Assembly (NCBI GenBank): GCA_900550455.1
Contig: URSE01000073.1
Location: 1 to 5,267 of the forward strand
Direction: 5' to 3'
Length of the DNA: 5,267 nucleotides
Origin: an uncultured Veillonella sp.
Lineage (GTDB): Bacteria; Bacillota; Negativicutes; Veillonellales; Veillonellaceae
Part shown: positions 1 to 5,267 of the stretch, piece after piece
How positions within the stretch are numbered: the first letter of the stretch is position 1
Layout: the number at the start of each line of letters is the position of its first letter
Notes under the pieces: model-generated
Told to the model about the DNA's origin: nothing
Database searches by the model: none
Seen by the model: the letters and a program-made list of their open reading frames with translations, nothing else
Program-made: the position numbers and the translations under genes

Positions 1-55
1 GTTTACTCATCGGACACCCAATGTGGCCGGTTTAGATATTGTGTTAGGAGGCTAG
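1..55 (+). CDS. 3' end of an unidentified upstream gene (partial)
   Basis: A frame that begins before the window (codons from base 2) stays open for 17 codons and ends at TAG 53-55. Its C-terminus reads FTHRTPNVAGLDIVLGG. The stop lies only 3 nt before the leuS ATG, and the leuS ribosome binding site sits inside the last codons. That is the usual arrangement for translationally coupled genes in one operon, and it is the main reason to believe this short frame is real. I do not recognise the product from 17 residues. In related genomes a ribosome silencing factor gene (rsfS) is a plausible neighbour of leuS, but that is only a guess. Confidence 0.5.
   Translation, partial: FTHRTPNVAGLDIVLGG
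46..51 (+). promoter_or_regulatory. leuS ribosome binding site
   Basis: A perfect AGGAGG lies 7 nt before the ATG at 59, and it fixes that ATG as the leuS start. It overlaps the last codons and precedes the stop of the upstream frame, so ribosomes finishing the upstream gene could restart here. Confidence 0.85.
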
Positions 56-58
56 GGC

Positions 59-2527
59 ATGCAAGAAAAATATAACGCCCAGGATATTGAAAAGAAATGG
101 CAAACGCAGTGGCTTGCTGATAAGGCATTCAAAACTGATTTGGACAAGAATAAGGAAAAGTATTATGTACTTGAAATGTTCCCTTATCCATCCGGTAACC
201 TCCACATGGGTCACGTTCGTAACTACTCTATTGGCGACGTAGTGGCTCGCTTTAAAAAGATGAAGGGCTTTAATGTCTTGCATCCAATGGGGTGGGACTC
301 CTTTGGTATGCCTGCAGAAAACGCTGCCATCAAACATGGCATCGCGCCTAAAGATTGGACCCTTTCCAATATTGAAAATATGAAGCGCCAACAAATGTCC
401 TTGGGTCTTTCCTATGATTGGGATCGAGAAGTAGCTACCTGTAAGGAAGACTATTACAAGTGGACTCAATGGCTCTTTGAACAATTCTATAAAAAGGGCT
501 TGGCTTATAAGAAAGAGGCTAAGGTTAACTGGTGCAAACCCTGCCATACCGTATTGGCTAACGAACAAGTAATCGATGGCCTCTGCTGGCGCTGTGATAA
601 TCCTGTTGAGAAAAAAGACTTATCTCAATGGTTCCTTAAGATTACTGACTATGCAGACCGTCTCTTAGATGATTTGGATACCTTGGATGGTTGGCCTGAA
701 CGGGTTAAGGCTATGCAAAGGAACTGGATTGGCCGTTCTACAGGGACTCAATTCTCCTTTGATGTGCCTTCTATCGACCAAAGAATTGCTGTCTATACAA
801 CTCGTGTAGATACTATTTACGGCGTATCCTATATCGTATTGGCACCAGAACATCCATATGTGGAAGCCCTCATCAAGAACGCTCCTAATAAGGCTCAGTT
901 AGATACCTTTATTACCCGTATGCGAAATATGTCTGATATTGATCGCACGTCTACAGAGGCGCCTAAGGAAGGTATGTTTACTGGTTCCTATGCTAAACAC
1001 CCATTGACCGGCCAAGATGTTCCTATCTGGATTGCCAACTATGTCTTAGTAGATTACGGTACAGGTGCCGTTATGGGGTCTCCTGCTCACGATTCTCGCG
1101 ACTGGCAGTTCGCTCAAAAGTATGACTTACCTGTAAAACCTGTCATCCAACCAGCCGATGGGGACTATGATATGAGTGCATGGCGCGAATCCTACCATGA
1201 CGATGGTATTCTCATAAATTCTGGTGAGTTTGATGGTCTTGCTTCAGAAGAAGCTCGTAAGGCTGTAACAGCTAAATTTGAAGATATGGGGATTGGTCAA
1301 GGAAGAAAAAACTTCCGCCTTCGTGACTGGCTCATTTCTCGCCAACGCTATTGGGGAGCTCCCATTCCTGTTGTCTATTGTGACAAGTGTGGAGAACAAT
1401 TGGTGCCAGAAGACCAATTGCCAGTACGCCTTCCTGAAGATGTAAAATTTGATGGTGGTGCTATTTCTCCAATTGCGACCTCTCAGTCCTTTATGGATGC
1501 AACCTGCCCTAAGTGCGGTGGACCTGCTAAGCGCGAAACCGATACCATGGATACCTTTATTGACTCCTCCTGGTATTTCTTGCGTTATACTGATGCACGG
1601 GATGATCAAGAACCCTTCAAGAAGGATGAAGCGGATTACTGGATGAATGTTGATCAATACATCGGTGGTATTGAGCATGCCATCTTGCACTTGCTCTATA
1701 GCCGTTTCTTCACTAAGGTTCTTCATGATCTTGGCTTGGTTACTATTAACGAACCATTTAAAGGCCTATTAACCCAGGGTATGGTCCTTAAAGAAGGTTC
1801 CAAAATGTCCAAGTCCAAGGGCAATGTGGTATCGCCTGAGGAAATTGTCAACAAGTACGGCGCTGATACAGCTCGCCTCTTCATTCTCTTTGCTGCTCCT
1901 GTAGACCGTGACTTGGATTGGTCTGACCAAGGGGTAGAGGGATCTTATCGCTTCCTTAACCGCGTATGGCGTATCATTGACCAATACAGCCAATTTGGCA
2001 TCCAAGGTCAAGCGGGTGACTTTACCAAGGAAGAAACTGCTCTTCGTCGGGCCTTGCATAAAACCATTAAAAAGGTAACGGAAGATTTGGATGGTCGCTT
2101 CAATTTCAATACGGCTATTTCTGGCATTATGGAATTAGTTAACGCCATGTACCAACATATTGATAAAAACCAATCTGTCAATGCTATGTTGGCGAACGAA
2201 TTGGTGAAAAACCTTATCCTCTTGTTAGCTCCATTCACACCACATATTACAGAAGAATTGTGGCATCAAGTTGGCTTTGATGGCTCTGTACATGCACAAA
2301 ACTGGCCTAGCTACGAAGAATCCGCCTTAGAAGTGGATGAAGTGGAAATTGCCGTTCAAGTTAATGGTAAGGTTCGCGATAAATTAACCATTCCTGTATC
2401 TATTGATAAGAAAGTTCTGGAAGATCAAGCTTTGGCTCTAGATCGGGTTAAGGAATTTACTGATGGTAAATCTATTGTGAAAGTCATCATAATTCCTGGT
2501 AAATTAGTTAATATTGTAGTTAAATAA
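59..2527 (+). CDS. leuS: Leucyl-tRNA synthetase, class Ia
   Basis: LeuRS joins leucine to tRNA-Leu using ATP in the cytoplasm and hydrolyses mischarged tRNA in a separate editing (CP1) domain. The 822-residue protein is complete and of normal bacterial length. Visible landmarks: the HIGH-type motif HMGH at 49-52; a zinc-type cysteine cluster C159/C162/C176/C179; the editing domain, about 225-415, with TTRVDT at 247-252 and GTGAVMGSPAHD ending at D345; a second cysteine cluster C441/C444/C483/C486; KMSKS at 582-586; then the anticodon-binding helical domain and a C-terminal tail containing QVNGKVRDKL. The stretch before KMSKS is short (LLTQGMVLKEGS), so the leucine-specific insertion seen in E. 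coli and Thermus LeuRS is essentially absent. The usual proline of the editing motif TTRPDT is valine here. The start is set by AGGAGG 7 nt upstream. No T-box leader can exist directly in front, because the upstream gene ends 3 nt away. Confidence 0.98.
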   Translation: MQEKYNAQDIEKKWQTQWLADKAFKTDLDKNKEKYYVLEMFPYPSGNLHMGHVRNYSIGDVVARFKKMKGFNVLHPMGWDSFGMPAENAAIKHGIAPKDWTLSNIENMKRQQMSLGLSYDWDREVATCKEDYYKWTQWLFEQFYKKGLAYKKEAKVNWCKPCHTVLANEQVIDGLCWRCDNPVEKKDLSQWFLKITDYADRLLDDLDTLDGWPERVKAMQRNWIGRSTGTQFSFDVPSIDQRIAVYTTRVDTIYGVSYIVLAPEHPYVEALIKNAPNKAQLDTFITRMRNMSDIDRTSTEAPKEGMFTGSYAKHPLTGQDVPIWIANYVLVDYGTGAVMGSPAHDSRDWQFAQKYDLPVKPVIQPADGDYDMSAWRESYHDDGILINSGEFDGLASEEARKAVTAKFEDMGIGQGRKNFRLRDWLISRQRYWGAPIPVVYCDKCGEQLVPEDQLPVRLPEDVKFDGGAISPIATSQSFMDATCPKCGGPAKRETDTMDTFIDSSWYFLRYTDARDDQEPFKKDEADYWMNVDQYIGGIEHAILHLLYSRFFTKVLHDLGLVTINEPFKGLLTQGMVLKEGSKMSKSKGNVVSPEEIVNKYGADTARLFILFAAPVDRDLDWSDQGVEGSYRFLNRVWRIIDQYSQFGIQGQAGDFTKEETALRRALHKTIKKVTEDLDGRFNFNTAISGIMELVNAMYQHIDKNQSVNAMLANELVKNLILLLAPFTPHITEELWHQVGFDGSVHAQNWPSYEESALEVDEVEIAVQVNGKVRDKLTIPVSIDKKVLEDQALALDRVKEFTDGKSIVKVIIIPGKLVNIVVK

Positions 2528-2528
2528 G

Positions 2529-2556
2529 AGAAAGGGGCTAGTCATAGCCCCTTTCT
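2529..2556 (+). terminator. Hairpin terminator after leuS
   Basis: A perfect 12-bp inverted repeat (2529-2540 paired with 2545-2556) encloses a 4-nt loop (GTCA) and begins one base after the leuS stop codon. The stem has a GC-rich GGGGC/GCCCC core. The run of T after the stem is poor (TATATCA), so termination may be incomplete. If so, the deaminase gene 35 nt further on could be read partly from the leuS transcript. The hairpin could also protect the mRNA 3' end. Confidence 0.75.
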
Positions 2557-2574
2557 TATATCATGATTATACCT

Positions 2575-2581
2575 AGGAAGG
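2575..2581 (+). promoter_or_regulatory. Ribosome binding site of the dCMP deaminase gene
   Basis: AGGAAGG lies 10 nt before the ATG at 2592. A second purine stretch (GGATGG, 2580-2585) is closer to the start. Either supports initiation at 2592, which gives the expected family N-terminus (YISWDEYFM). I see no convincing -35/-10 pair between the leuS hairpin and this site. Confidence 0.65.
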
Positions 2582-2591
2582 ATGGATTAGT

Positions 2592-3071
2592 ATGGGAAAA
2601 CGCAGTAATTATATTTCCTGGGACGAATACTTTATGGGTGTTGCTATATTGGCTGCTCAACGATCTAAGGATCCCAACACGCAAGTGGGAGCTTGTATTG
2701 TGTCCGACGATAATAAGATCTTGTCCATCGGTTATAACGGTATGCCTCGGAGCTGTTCCGATGATGACTTCTCTTGGGAGCGTGAAGGTTCGGATGATAA
2801 TAAGTACTTCTACACTGTCCATAGTGAATTAAATGCCATCTTGAATTACCGTGGAGGATCTTTGGAAGGATCTAAAATGTATGTAACTCTCTTCCCTTGT
2901 AATGAATGTGCGAAGGCTATTATTCAGGCGGGCATCAAGGCTGTTATTTTTAAGGAAGATAAGTACGCCGATACACCTGAGGTACAGGCTTCTAAGCGGA
3001 TGCTCATGACCGCCGGTGTAGCAATTATTCAATATCAAGCTAGTCATAGAAGCTTGACCATAGAACTATAA
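2592..3071 (+). CDS. Deoxycytidylate (dCMP) deaminase, DCTD-like
   Basis: This zinc enzyme converts dCMP to dUMP, the substrate of thymidylate synthase, in the cytoplasm. The 159-residue protein has the complete catalytic signature: HSE at 77-79 (H77 zinc ligand, E79 proton shuttle) and FPCNEC at 101-106 (C103 and C106 zinc ligands). The usual HAE is HSE here, a mild change that keeps the key residues. It also has AQRSKDPN (22-29), QVGACIV (31-37), GYNGMPRSCSDD (47-58) and IIQAGIK (110-116). These closely resemble, from memory, the human DCTD and T4-phage type rather than Bacillus ComEB, whose corresponding loop reads differently (GYNGSIAGG). It would probably be annotated as a dCMP deaminase family protein. 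The label comEB is tempting because comEA lies downstream, but the gene is separated from comEA by an inverted aminopeptidase gene. It probably forms a short unit of its own, or partial readthrough from leuS feeds it. Confidence 0.95.
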   Translation: MGKRSNYISWDEYFMGVAILAAQRSKDPNTQVGACIVSDDNKILSIGYNGMPRSCSDDDFSWEREGSDDNKYFYTVHSELNAILNYRGGSLEGSKMYVTLFPCNECAKAIIQAGIKAVIFKEDKYADTPEVQASKRMLMTAGVAIIQYQASHRSLTIEL

Positions 3072-3075
3072 GAGA

Positions 3076-3123
3076 CAGGCTCTTTCTAGGCCTGACTATC
3101 AATAAGAGAGTAGATAGCTACTC
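3076..3123 (+). other. Two small hairpins in the 3' UTR of the deaminase gene
   Basis: Just after the stop codon, CAGGC (3076-3080) can pair with GCCTG (3090-3094) across a 9-nt loop. Then GAGTAG (3108-3113) pairs with CTACTC (3118-3123) across a 4-nt ATAG loop. Neither is followed by a T run, so neither looks like a terminator alone. They may stabilise the mRNA end or be chance. No open frame or RNA gene is recognisable here. Confidence 0.3.
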
Positions 3124-3149
3124 GTAAAAGTATATGTCTACTGGACTAT

Positions 3150-3193
3150 AAAAAAGATGCTAATCATCATAGAGGATGGTTGGCATCTTTTTT
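3150..3193. terminator. Strong terminator between convergent genes, probably bidirectional
   Basis: The left arm 3150-3168 pairs with 3175-3193 over 19 positions around a 6-nt loop (3169-3174). The arm starts with six A and ends with six T, so both strands have a T tract after the stem. On the plus strand all 19 positions pair, two of them as G-U (3161/3182 and 3164/3179). On the minus strand those two become A-C mismatches, leaving an uninterrupted 11-bp base. The element therefore fits best as the terminator of the deaminase gene and second best as that of the convergent aminopeptidase gene. The 81 nt between it and the aminopeptidase stop hold nothing else I can identify. Confidence 0.85.
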
Positions 3194-3274
3194 GTTTCAT
3201 AGTTTGTAAAGTAAGATAGTCTCTTTTAGATATGTCCCTGTCATTTCTGTGGAGTCCTTCTTATCAATAGAAGA

Positions 3275-4507
3275 TTACAATTGAAGGCGGCCTTTTATCA
3301 TGATAGCTACTTGCCTTCCATCATGTTGGATGCCCACGATATCCATATCTTGGTGGCCAATCATAAAGTCCACATGGGCAAGGGAGTGGTTGAGCCCTTT
3401 TTCTTTTAATTGGCCCTCGGTGAGACCATCTGAATCCTTGAGGCAGGTAGGATAGGCTGCTCCAATTGCTAGATGACAGGAAGCGTTCTCATCAAAGAGC
3501 GTTTCGTAGAAAATCTTATTAGATTGGCTGATAGGGCTGTAATGGTCTACCAGAGCTACTTCCCCTAAATAGTGGGATCCTTCATCGGTTTCTATGAGTT
3601 CTTTTAATATTTCTTGTCCCACCTGCGCCTTATAATCAACGATTTCTCCATTAGTAAAGGTAATAGAAAAGTTTTCGATGGGATTACCTTGGTAAATGAG
3701 AGGTTTAGTAGCAAATACAGTGCCATTTACTCCATTCCATTGAGGCGCAGAAAATACTTCTTCCGTTGGGATGTTAGCGTTAAATATAAGGCCATCTTTA
3801 GAGGCTTCAGCTCCACCTTGCCAGAGATGGCCTTCTGGTAAATCTACCATTAGGTCTGTACCATTGGAACAAGTGTAGTGTAAGGCCTTGAGATTTAAAT
3901 CATTAAGGGCTTTAGTTCGCTTCTTGAGGGCTTCTAAATGGTGGGTAATTCTTTGGTCATCCTTAACATTATGAATTCGGCAGAGAGTGAAAATTTCGTT
4001 CCAAAGGGCTTCTACTTGCTCATTTTCTGTCCCATTATAACCAAGCAGATTAGCCCAGAGAGGGGTCGCTACTGCGGCTACACACCAGGTTACACCAGAA
4101 GACATAATAGCCGTATGATAGAAGGATAGGACCTTATTAAGGCTACGTGATTGAAGGGAGATGCGGTCTGTGGGTATGCCTGCTAAAGCCTTCGGATTCG
4201 CCGAAATGAGGGAGAGAAAGGCGGCTTTTTGGTCCACCCATTCTTGATAGTAAAGGGGAATCCATTTAGCGGGATGGGCTAAGACCTCTTTATCAGCATG
4301 AAGGAGGCGTTCCCGCGTAATAGGGGTGTGGCGCCAGTTAAGGACTACATCCTTAGCGCCAAGCTTATAGGCTTCTTGGGTAAGGATGAGGGCAAAATCC
4401 TTGCTATCCACATCCACATTGACCACGAGAATTTGATTCTTTTGTAAATTTACACCATTAACTAAGAGGGTTTTGGCATATTCTTTTAATAGATTTGTAT
4501 CAATCAT
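3275..4507 (-). CDS. M29-family metallo-aminopeptidase (AmpS/PepS/aminopeptidase T type)
   Basis: This is predicted to be a cytosolic, two-metal exopeptidase that removes N-terminal residues from peptides. From the ATG at 4507 it is 410 residues, the usual M29 length (about 410). All expected metal-site residues are present in the family context: E249/E250 in IPTEE, E316 in YLGEV, H345 in the strongly family-typical LFDENASCHLA, Y352 in AYPT, and H378 plus D380 in AHVDFM. There is no signal peptide or membrane segment. I prefer this start because AGAAAGG lies 6 nt upstream. An in-frame ATG at 4543 adds 12 residues (MIDKHRVPERST) but has no ribosome binding site, and those residues precede the normal family N-terminus. 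The gene runs opposite to its neighbours and sits between the deaminase gene and comEA. It diverges from comEA across 140 nt and converges on the deaminase gene. Nothing indicates a role in DNA uptake. Confidence 0.95.
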   Translation of the reverse strand: MIDTNLLKEYAKTLLVNGVNLQKNQILVVNVDVDSKDFALILTQEAYKLGAKDVVLNWRHTPITRERLLHADKEVLAHPAKWIPLYYQEWVDQKAAFLSLISANPKALAGIPTDRISLQSRSLNKVLSFYHTAIMSSGVTWCVAAVATPLWANLLGYNGTENEQVEALWNEIFTLCRIHNVKDDQRITHHLEALKKRTKALNDLNLKALHYTCSNGTDLMVDLPEGHLWQGGAEASKDGLIFNANIPTEEVFSAPQWNGVNGTVFATKPLIYQGNPIENFSITFTNGEIVDYKAQVGQEILKELIETDEGSHYLGEVALVDHYSPISQSNKIFYETLFDENASCHLAIGAAYPTCLKDSDGLTEGQLKEKGLNHSLAHVDFMIGHQDMDIVGIQHDGRQVAIMIKGRLQL

Positions 4508-4513
4508 GGTAGA

Positions 4514-4520
4514 CCTTTCT
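4514..4520 (-). promoter_or_regulatory. Aminopeptidase ribosome binding site
   Basis: On the minus strand AGAAAGG ends 6 nt before the ATG at 4507. Nothing similar precedes the alternative ATG at 4543, so this site decides the start. Confidence 0.7.
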
Positions 4521-4523
4521 GGC

Positions 4524-4570
4524 ACCCTATGTTTATCAATCATTGGTATACAATAAGATTTTCATAGGGT
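4524..4570. repeat. Inverted repeat flanking the aminopeptidase 5' region
   Basis: ACCCTATG (4524-4531) and its exact reverse complement CATAGGGT (4563-4570) are separated by 31 nt. The interior is AT-rich and contains a smaller dyad, ATTG (4542-4545) and CAAT (4551-4554). It is also where the minus-strand promoter should lie (TATTGT or TATACC as a weak -10). It could be an operator or a long stem in the leader RNA. Chance remains possible for 8-bp arms. Confidence 0.4.
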
Positions 4571-4578
4571 TCATGAAA

Positions 4579-4606
4579 TTGACAGCACTAGGAAATAGAG
4601 TAGGAT
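4579..4606 (+). promoter_or_regulatory. Predicted sigma-A-type promoter of comEA
   Basis: TTGACA (4579-4584) is a perfect -35 hexamer. TAGGAT (4601-4606) follows after 16 nt and matches the -10 consensus at four positions, including the first two and the last. Transcription would begin near 4613, leaving a leader of about 35 nt before comEA. No other equally good pair is visible in the divergent region. Confidence 0.6.
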
Positions 4607-4636
4607 TTATTAATCCTAAGTAGAACCTATTCCTAG
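4588..4636. repeat. Nested inverted repeats over the comEA promoter and ribosome binding site
   Basis: The inner arms are TAGGATT (4601-4607) and AATCCTA (4612-4618), a perfect 7-bp dyad with a 4-nt centre covering the -10 element and the likely start point. The outer arms are CTAGGAAATAG (4588-4598) and CTATTCCTAG (4627-4636), complementary except for one extra A, with the right arm running into the ribosome binding site. The placement suits a repressor or activator binding site. If transcription starts near 4613, only the right half is in the RNA, so a DNA-level site is more likely than an RNA hairpin. Confidence 0.5.
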
Positions 4637-4642
4637 GAGGTG
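4635..4642 (+). promoter_or_regulatory. comEA ribosome binding site
   Basis: AGGAGGTG is a near-perfect anti-16S match, with 7 nt between AGGAGG and the ATG at 4648. It clearly fixes the comEA start and overlaps the right outer arm of the nested dyad. Confidence 0.85.
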
Positions 4643-4647
4643 TCTTC

Positions 4648-5187
4648 ATGAATAAAAAAATTGTATTACTTATTATTGGTGGAATTATTAGCCTAGCAAT
4701 AGCCATCTATTCCTTTGGGTCTATTATAACAAATGATCCGCTCCCTCCGCAGGAGCCTTCATCACAGGTTGAAGTAACTACTGGCCCCATTGCTTATATT
4801 ACCGGAGCGGTTGCAAAACCAGGCCTTTATGCGATTGAAACTACCTCTTCATTAGGGGACTTAGTAAAGTCGGCAGGAGGACTTGTTTCTTATGCAGACA
4901 CACAAGCGATTAACCTAGCTGAACCAGTTGAACCAGGTAGCCATATCCATATTCCCTTCCATTATACTGGTAATCCTGAAAGCCTTTTGCGAGGGACCCT
5001 GATCAATATCAATACAGCCTCGGAGAAGGATTTCGATGCCTTGCCAGGTATTGGTTCTACCATGGCTAAACGAATTATAGACTATAGAAATGAACATGGT
5101 AATTTTACTGCCATAGAAGACTTAAAAAAGGTTAAGGGCATAGGGGATGGAGTATTTAAGAAATTTGCAGATAAGGTTACGACTTAA
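4648..5187 (+). CDS. comEA: Competence protein ComEA, membrane-anchored DNA receptor
   Basis: ComEA binds incoming double-stranded DNA outside the cytoplasmic membrane and hands it to the ComEC channel during natural transformation. The 179-residue protein shows the family architecture in order. There is a short basic N-terminus (MNKK) and one hydrophobic anchor at about 5-27. A linker rich in P, E and S follows (about 30-45). Next is an SLBB-like domain at about 48-103, which includes AYITGAVAKPGLY and ends at HIHIP. Last come two helix-hairpin-helix DNA-binding motifs, with NINTAS at 120-125, LPGIG at 132-136 and KGIG at 163-166. The length is close to other Gram-positive-type ComEA proteins, so it looks intact. 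It has its own predicted promoter and a strong ribosome binding site. The probable comEC reading frame begins inside its last codons. Confidence 0.95.
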   Translation: MNKKIVLLIIGGIISLAIAIYSFGSIITNDPLPPQEPSSQVEVTTGPIAYITGAVAKPGLYAIETTSSLGDLVKSAGGLVSYADTQAINLAEPVEPGSHIHIPFHYTGNPESLLRGTLININTASEKDFDALPGIGSTMAKRIIDYRNEHGNFTAIEDLKKVKGIGDGVFKKFADKVTT

Positions 5188-5267
5188 GAAGTTATGGCTC
5201 TGGTGGCCCTTGGATTTTATGGAGTGTGGGGGGGGTCTTTTAGCATCGATTATCCTAGGAACTCTCC
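5147..5267 (+). CDS. comEC: Probable N-terminus of ComEC/Rec2 DNA channel (partial)
   Basis: A frame different from that of comEA is open from ATG 5147 to the window end (40 codons). It has a basic start (RLRLKKLW), an aromatic stretch (LWLWWPL) and a hydrophobic run (GGGLLASIILGTL), as expected for the first membrane segment of ComEC, the polytopic channel that admits single-stranded DNA. Its place directly after comEA is the classical comE order. AAGGG (5134-5138) lies 8 nt before this ATG, though these bases also encode the comEA HhH motif. The frame would overlap comEA by 41 nt; TTG 5165 is another possible start. A competing start, ATG 5194 in the comEA frame, is also open to the window end. 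The two frames meet at a run of eight G (5228-5235). With seven G, the ATG 5194 frame would run into the same LLASIILGTL. The exact start is therefore uncertain. Confidence 0.55.
   Translation, partial: MEYLRNLQIRLRLKKLWLWWPLDFMECGGGLLASIILGTL

Noticed and set aside
1..58. T-box or other leader upstream of leuS
   Set aside because: The upstream reading frame runs to 3 nt before the leuS start and no specifier hairpin or antiterminator is visible. Any leader would lie beyond the window.
44..568. 174-aa open frame on the minus strand
   Set aside because: It lies wholly opposite the well-supported leuS N-terminal region, including the codons for the HMGH motif. It has no ribosome binding site and matches no family I know.
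1244..1726. 160-aa open frame on the minus strand
   Set aside because: It is antisense to conserved leuS catalytic codons and shows no independent coding evidence.
2563..2832. 89-aa plus-strand frame overlapping the deaminase gene start
   Set aside because: It overlaps the deaminase in another frame, while the deaminase frame carries all the zinc-site motifs. The residues are compositionally a shifted reading.
3194..3274. Possible separate terminator for the aminopeptidase gene (CTTCT/AGAAG, about 3258-3274)
   Set aside because: There are only five base pairs and no T tract on the minus strand. The element at 3150-3193 is a much better candidate.
4541..4543. Aminopeptidase start at the more distal ATG (4543)
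   Set aside because: It has no ribosome binding site, and the 12 extra residues precede the usual family N-terminus. The ATG at 4507 has AGAAAGG at good spacing and gives the typical length.
1..5267. CRISPR array, insertion sequence, tRNA or prophage remnant
   Set aside because: No spaced direct repeats, transposase motifs, terminal inverted repeats, cloverleaf sequences or phage-like genes were seen. The window is almost entirely filled by the genes listed.

Overview
The window is ordinary, densely coded chromosomal DNA from a Bacillota-type bacterium. It carries strong AGGAGG-like ribosome binding sites, moderately AT-leaning DNA, a complete leucyl-tRNA synthetase, and DNA-uptake (com) genes. 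The protein sequences and the leuS / com neighbourhood suggest the Negativicutes (Veillonella-like). That placement is inferred from general family resemblance and was not tested.

Layout from left to right: (i) the last codons of an unidentified upstream gene, ending 3 nt before leuS; (ii) leuS, a full-length cytosolic leucyl-tRNA synthetase; (iii) a strong hairpin immediately after leuS; (iv) a deoxycytidylate deaminase gene of the eukaryote/phage-like DCTD type; (v) a 203-nt convergent intergenic stretch with small hairpins and one strong, probably bidirectional, terminator; (vi) on the minus strand, an M29-family metallo-aminopeptidase (AmpS/PepS type); (vii) a 140-nt divergent intergenic region holding a consensus-like promoter, nested inverted repeats and the comEA ribosome binding site; (viii) comEA, a membrane-anchored DNA receptor; (ix) the overlapping start of a probable comEC, cut off by the window end.

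Functionally, comEA and comEC would form the DNA-binding and DNA-translocation steps of transformation. The dCMP deaminase would supply dUMP for thymidylate synthesis. LeuS and the aminopeptidase are housekeeping protein-synthesis and peptide-turnover enzymes. The deaminase lies near the com genes, as comEB does in the Bacillus comE operon. Here, however, it is upstream, in a different transcription unit, and separated from comEA by an inverted aminopeptidase gene.

I found no phage, transposon, CRISPR, toxin-antitoxin or other defence-like module, and no clearly new system. The points most worth checking are the G8 tract in the start region of comEC, where two reading frames compete; the nested dyads over the comEA promoter; and the DCTD-type rather than ComEB-type deaminase.
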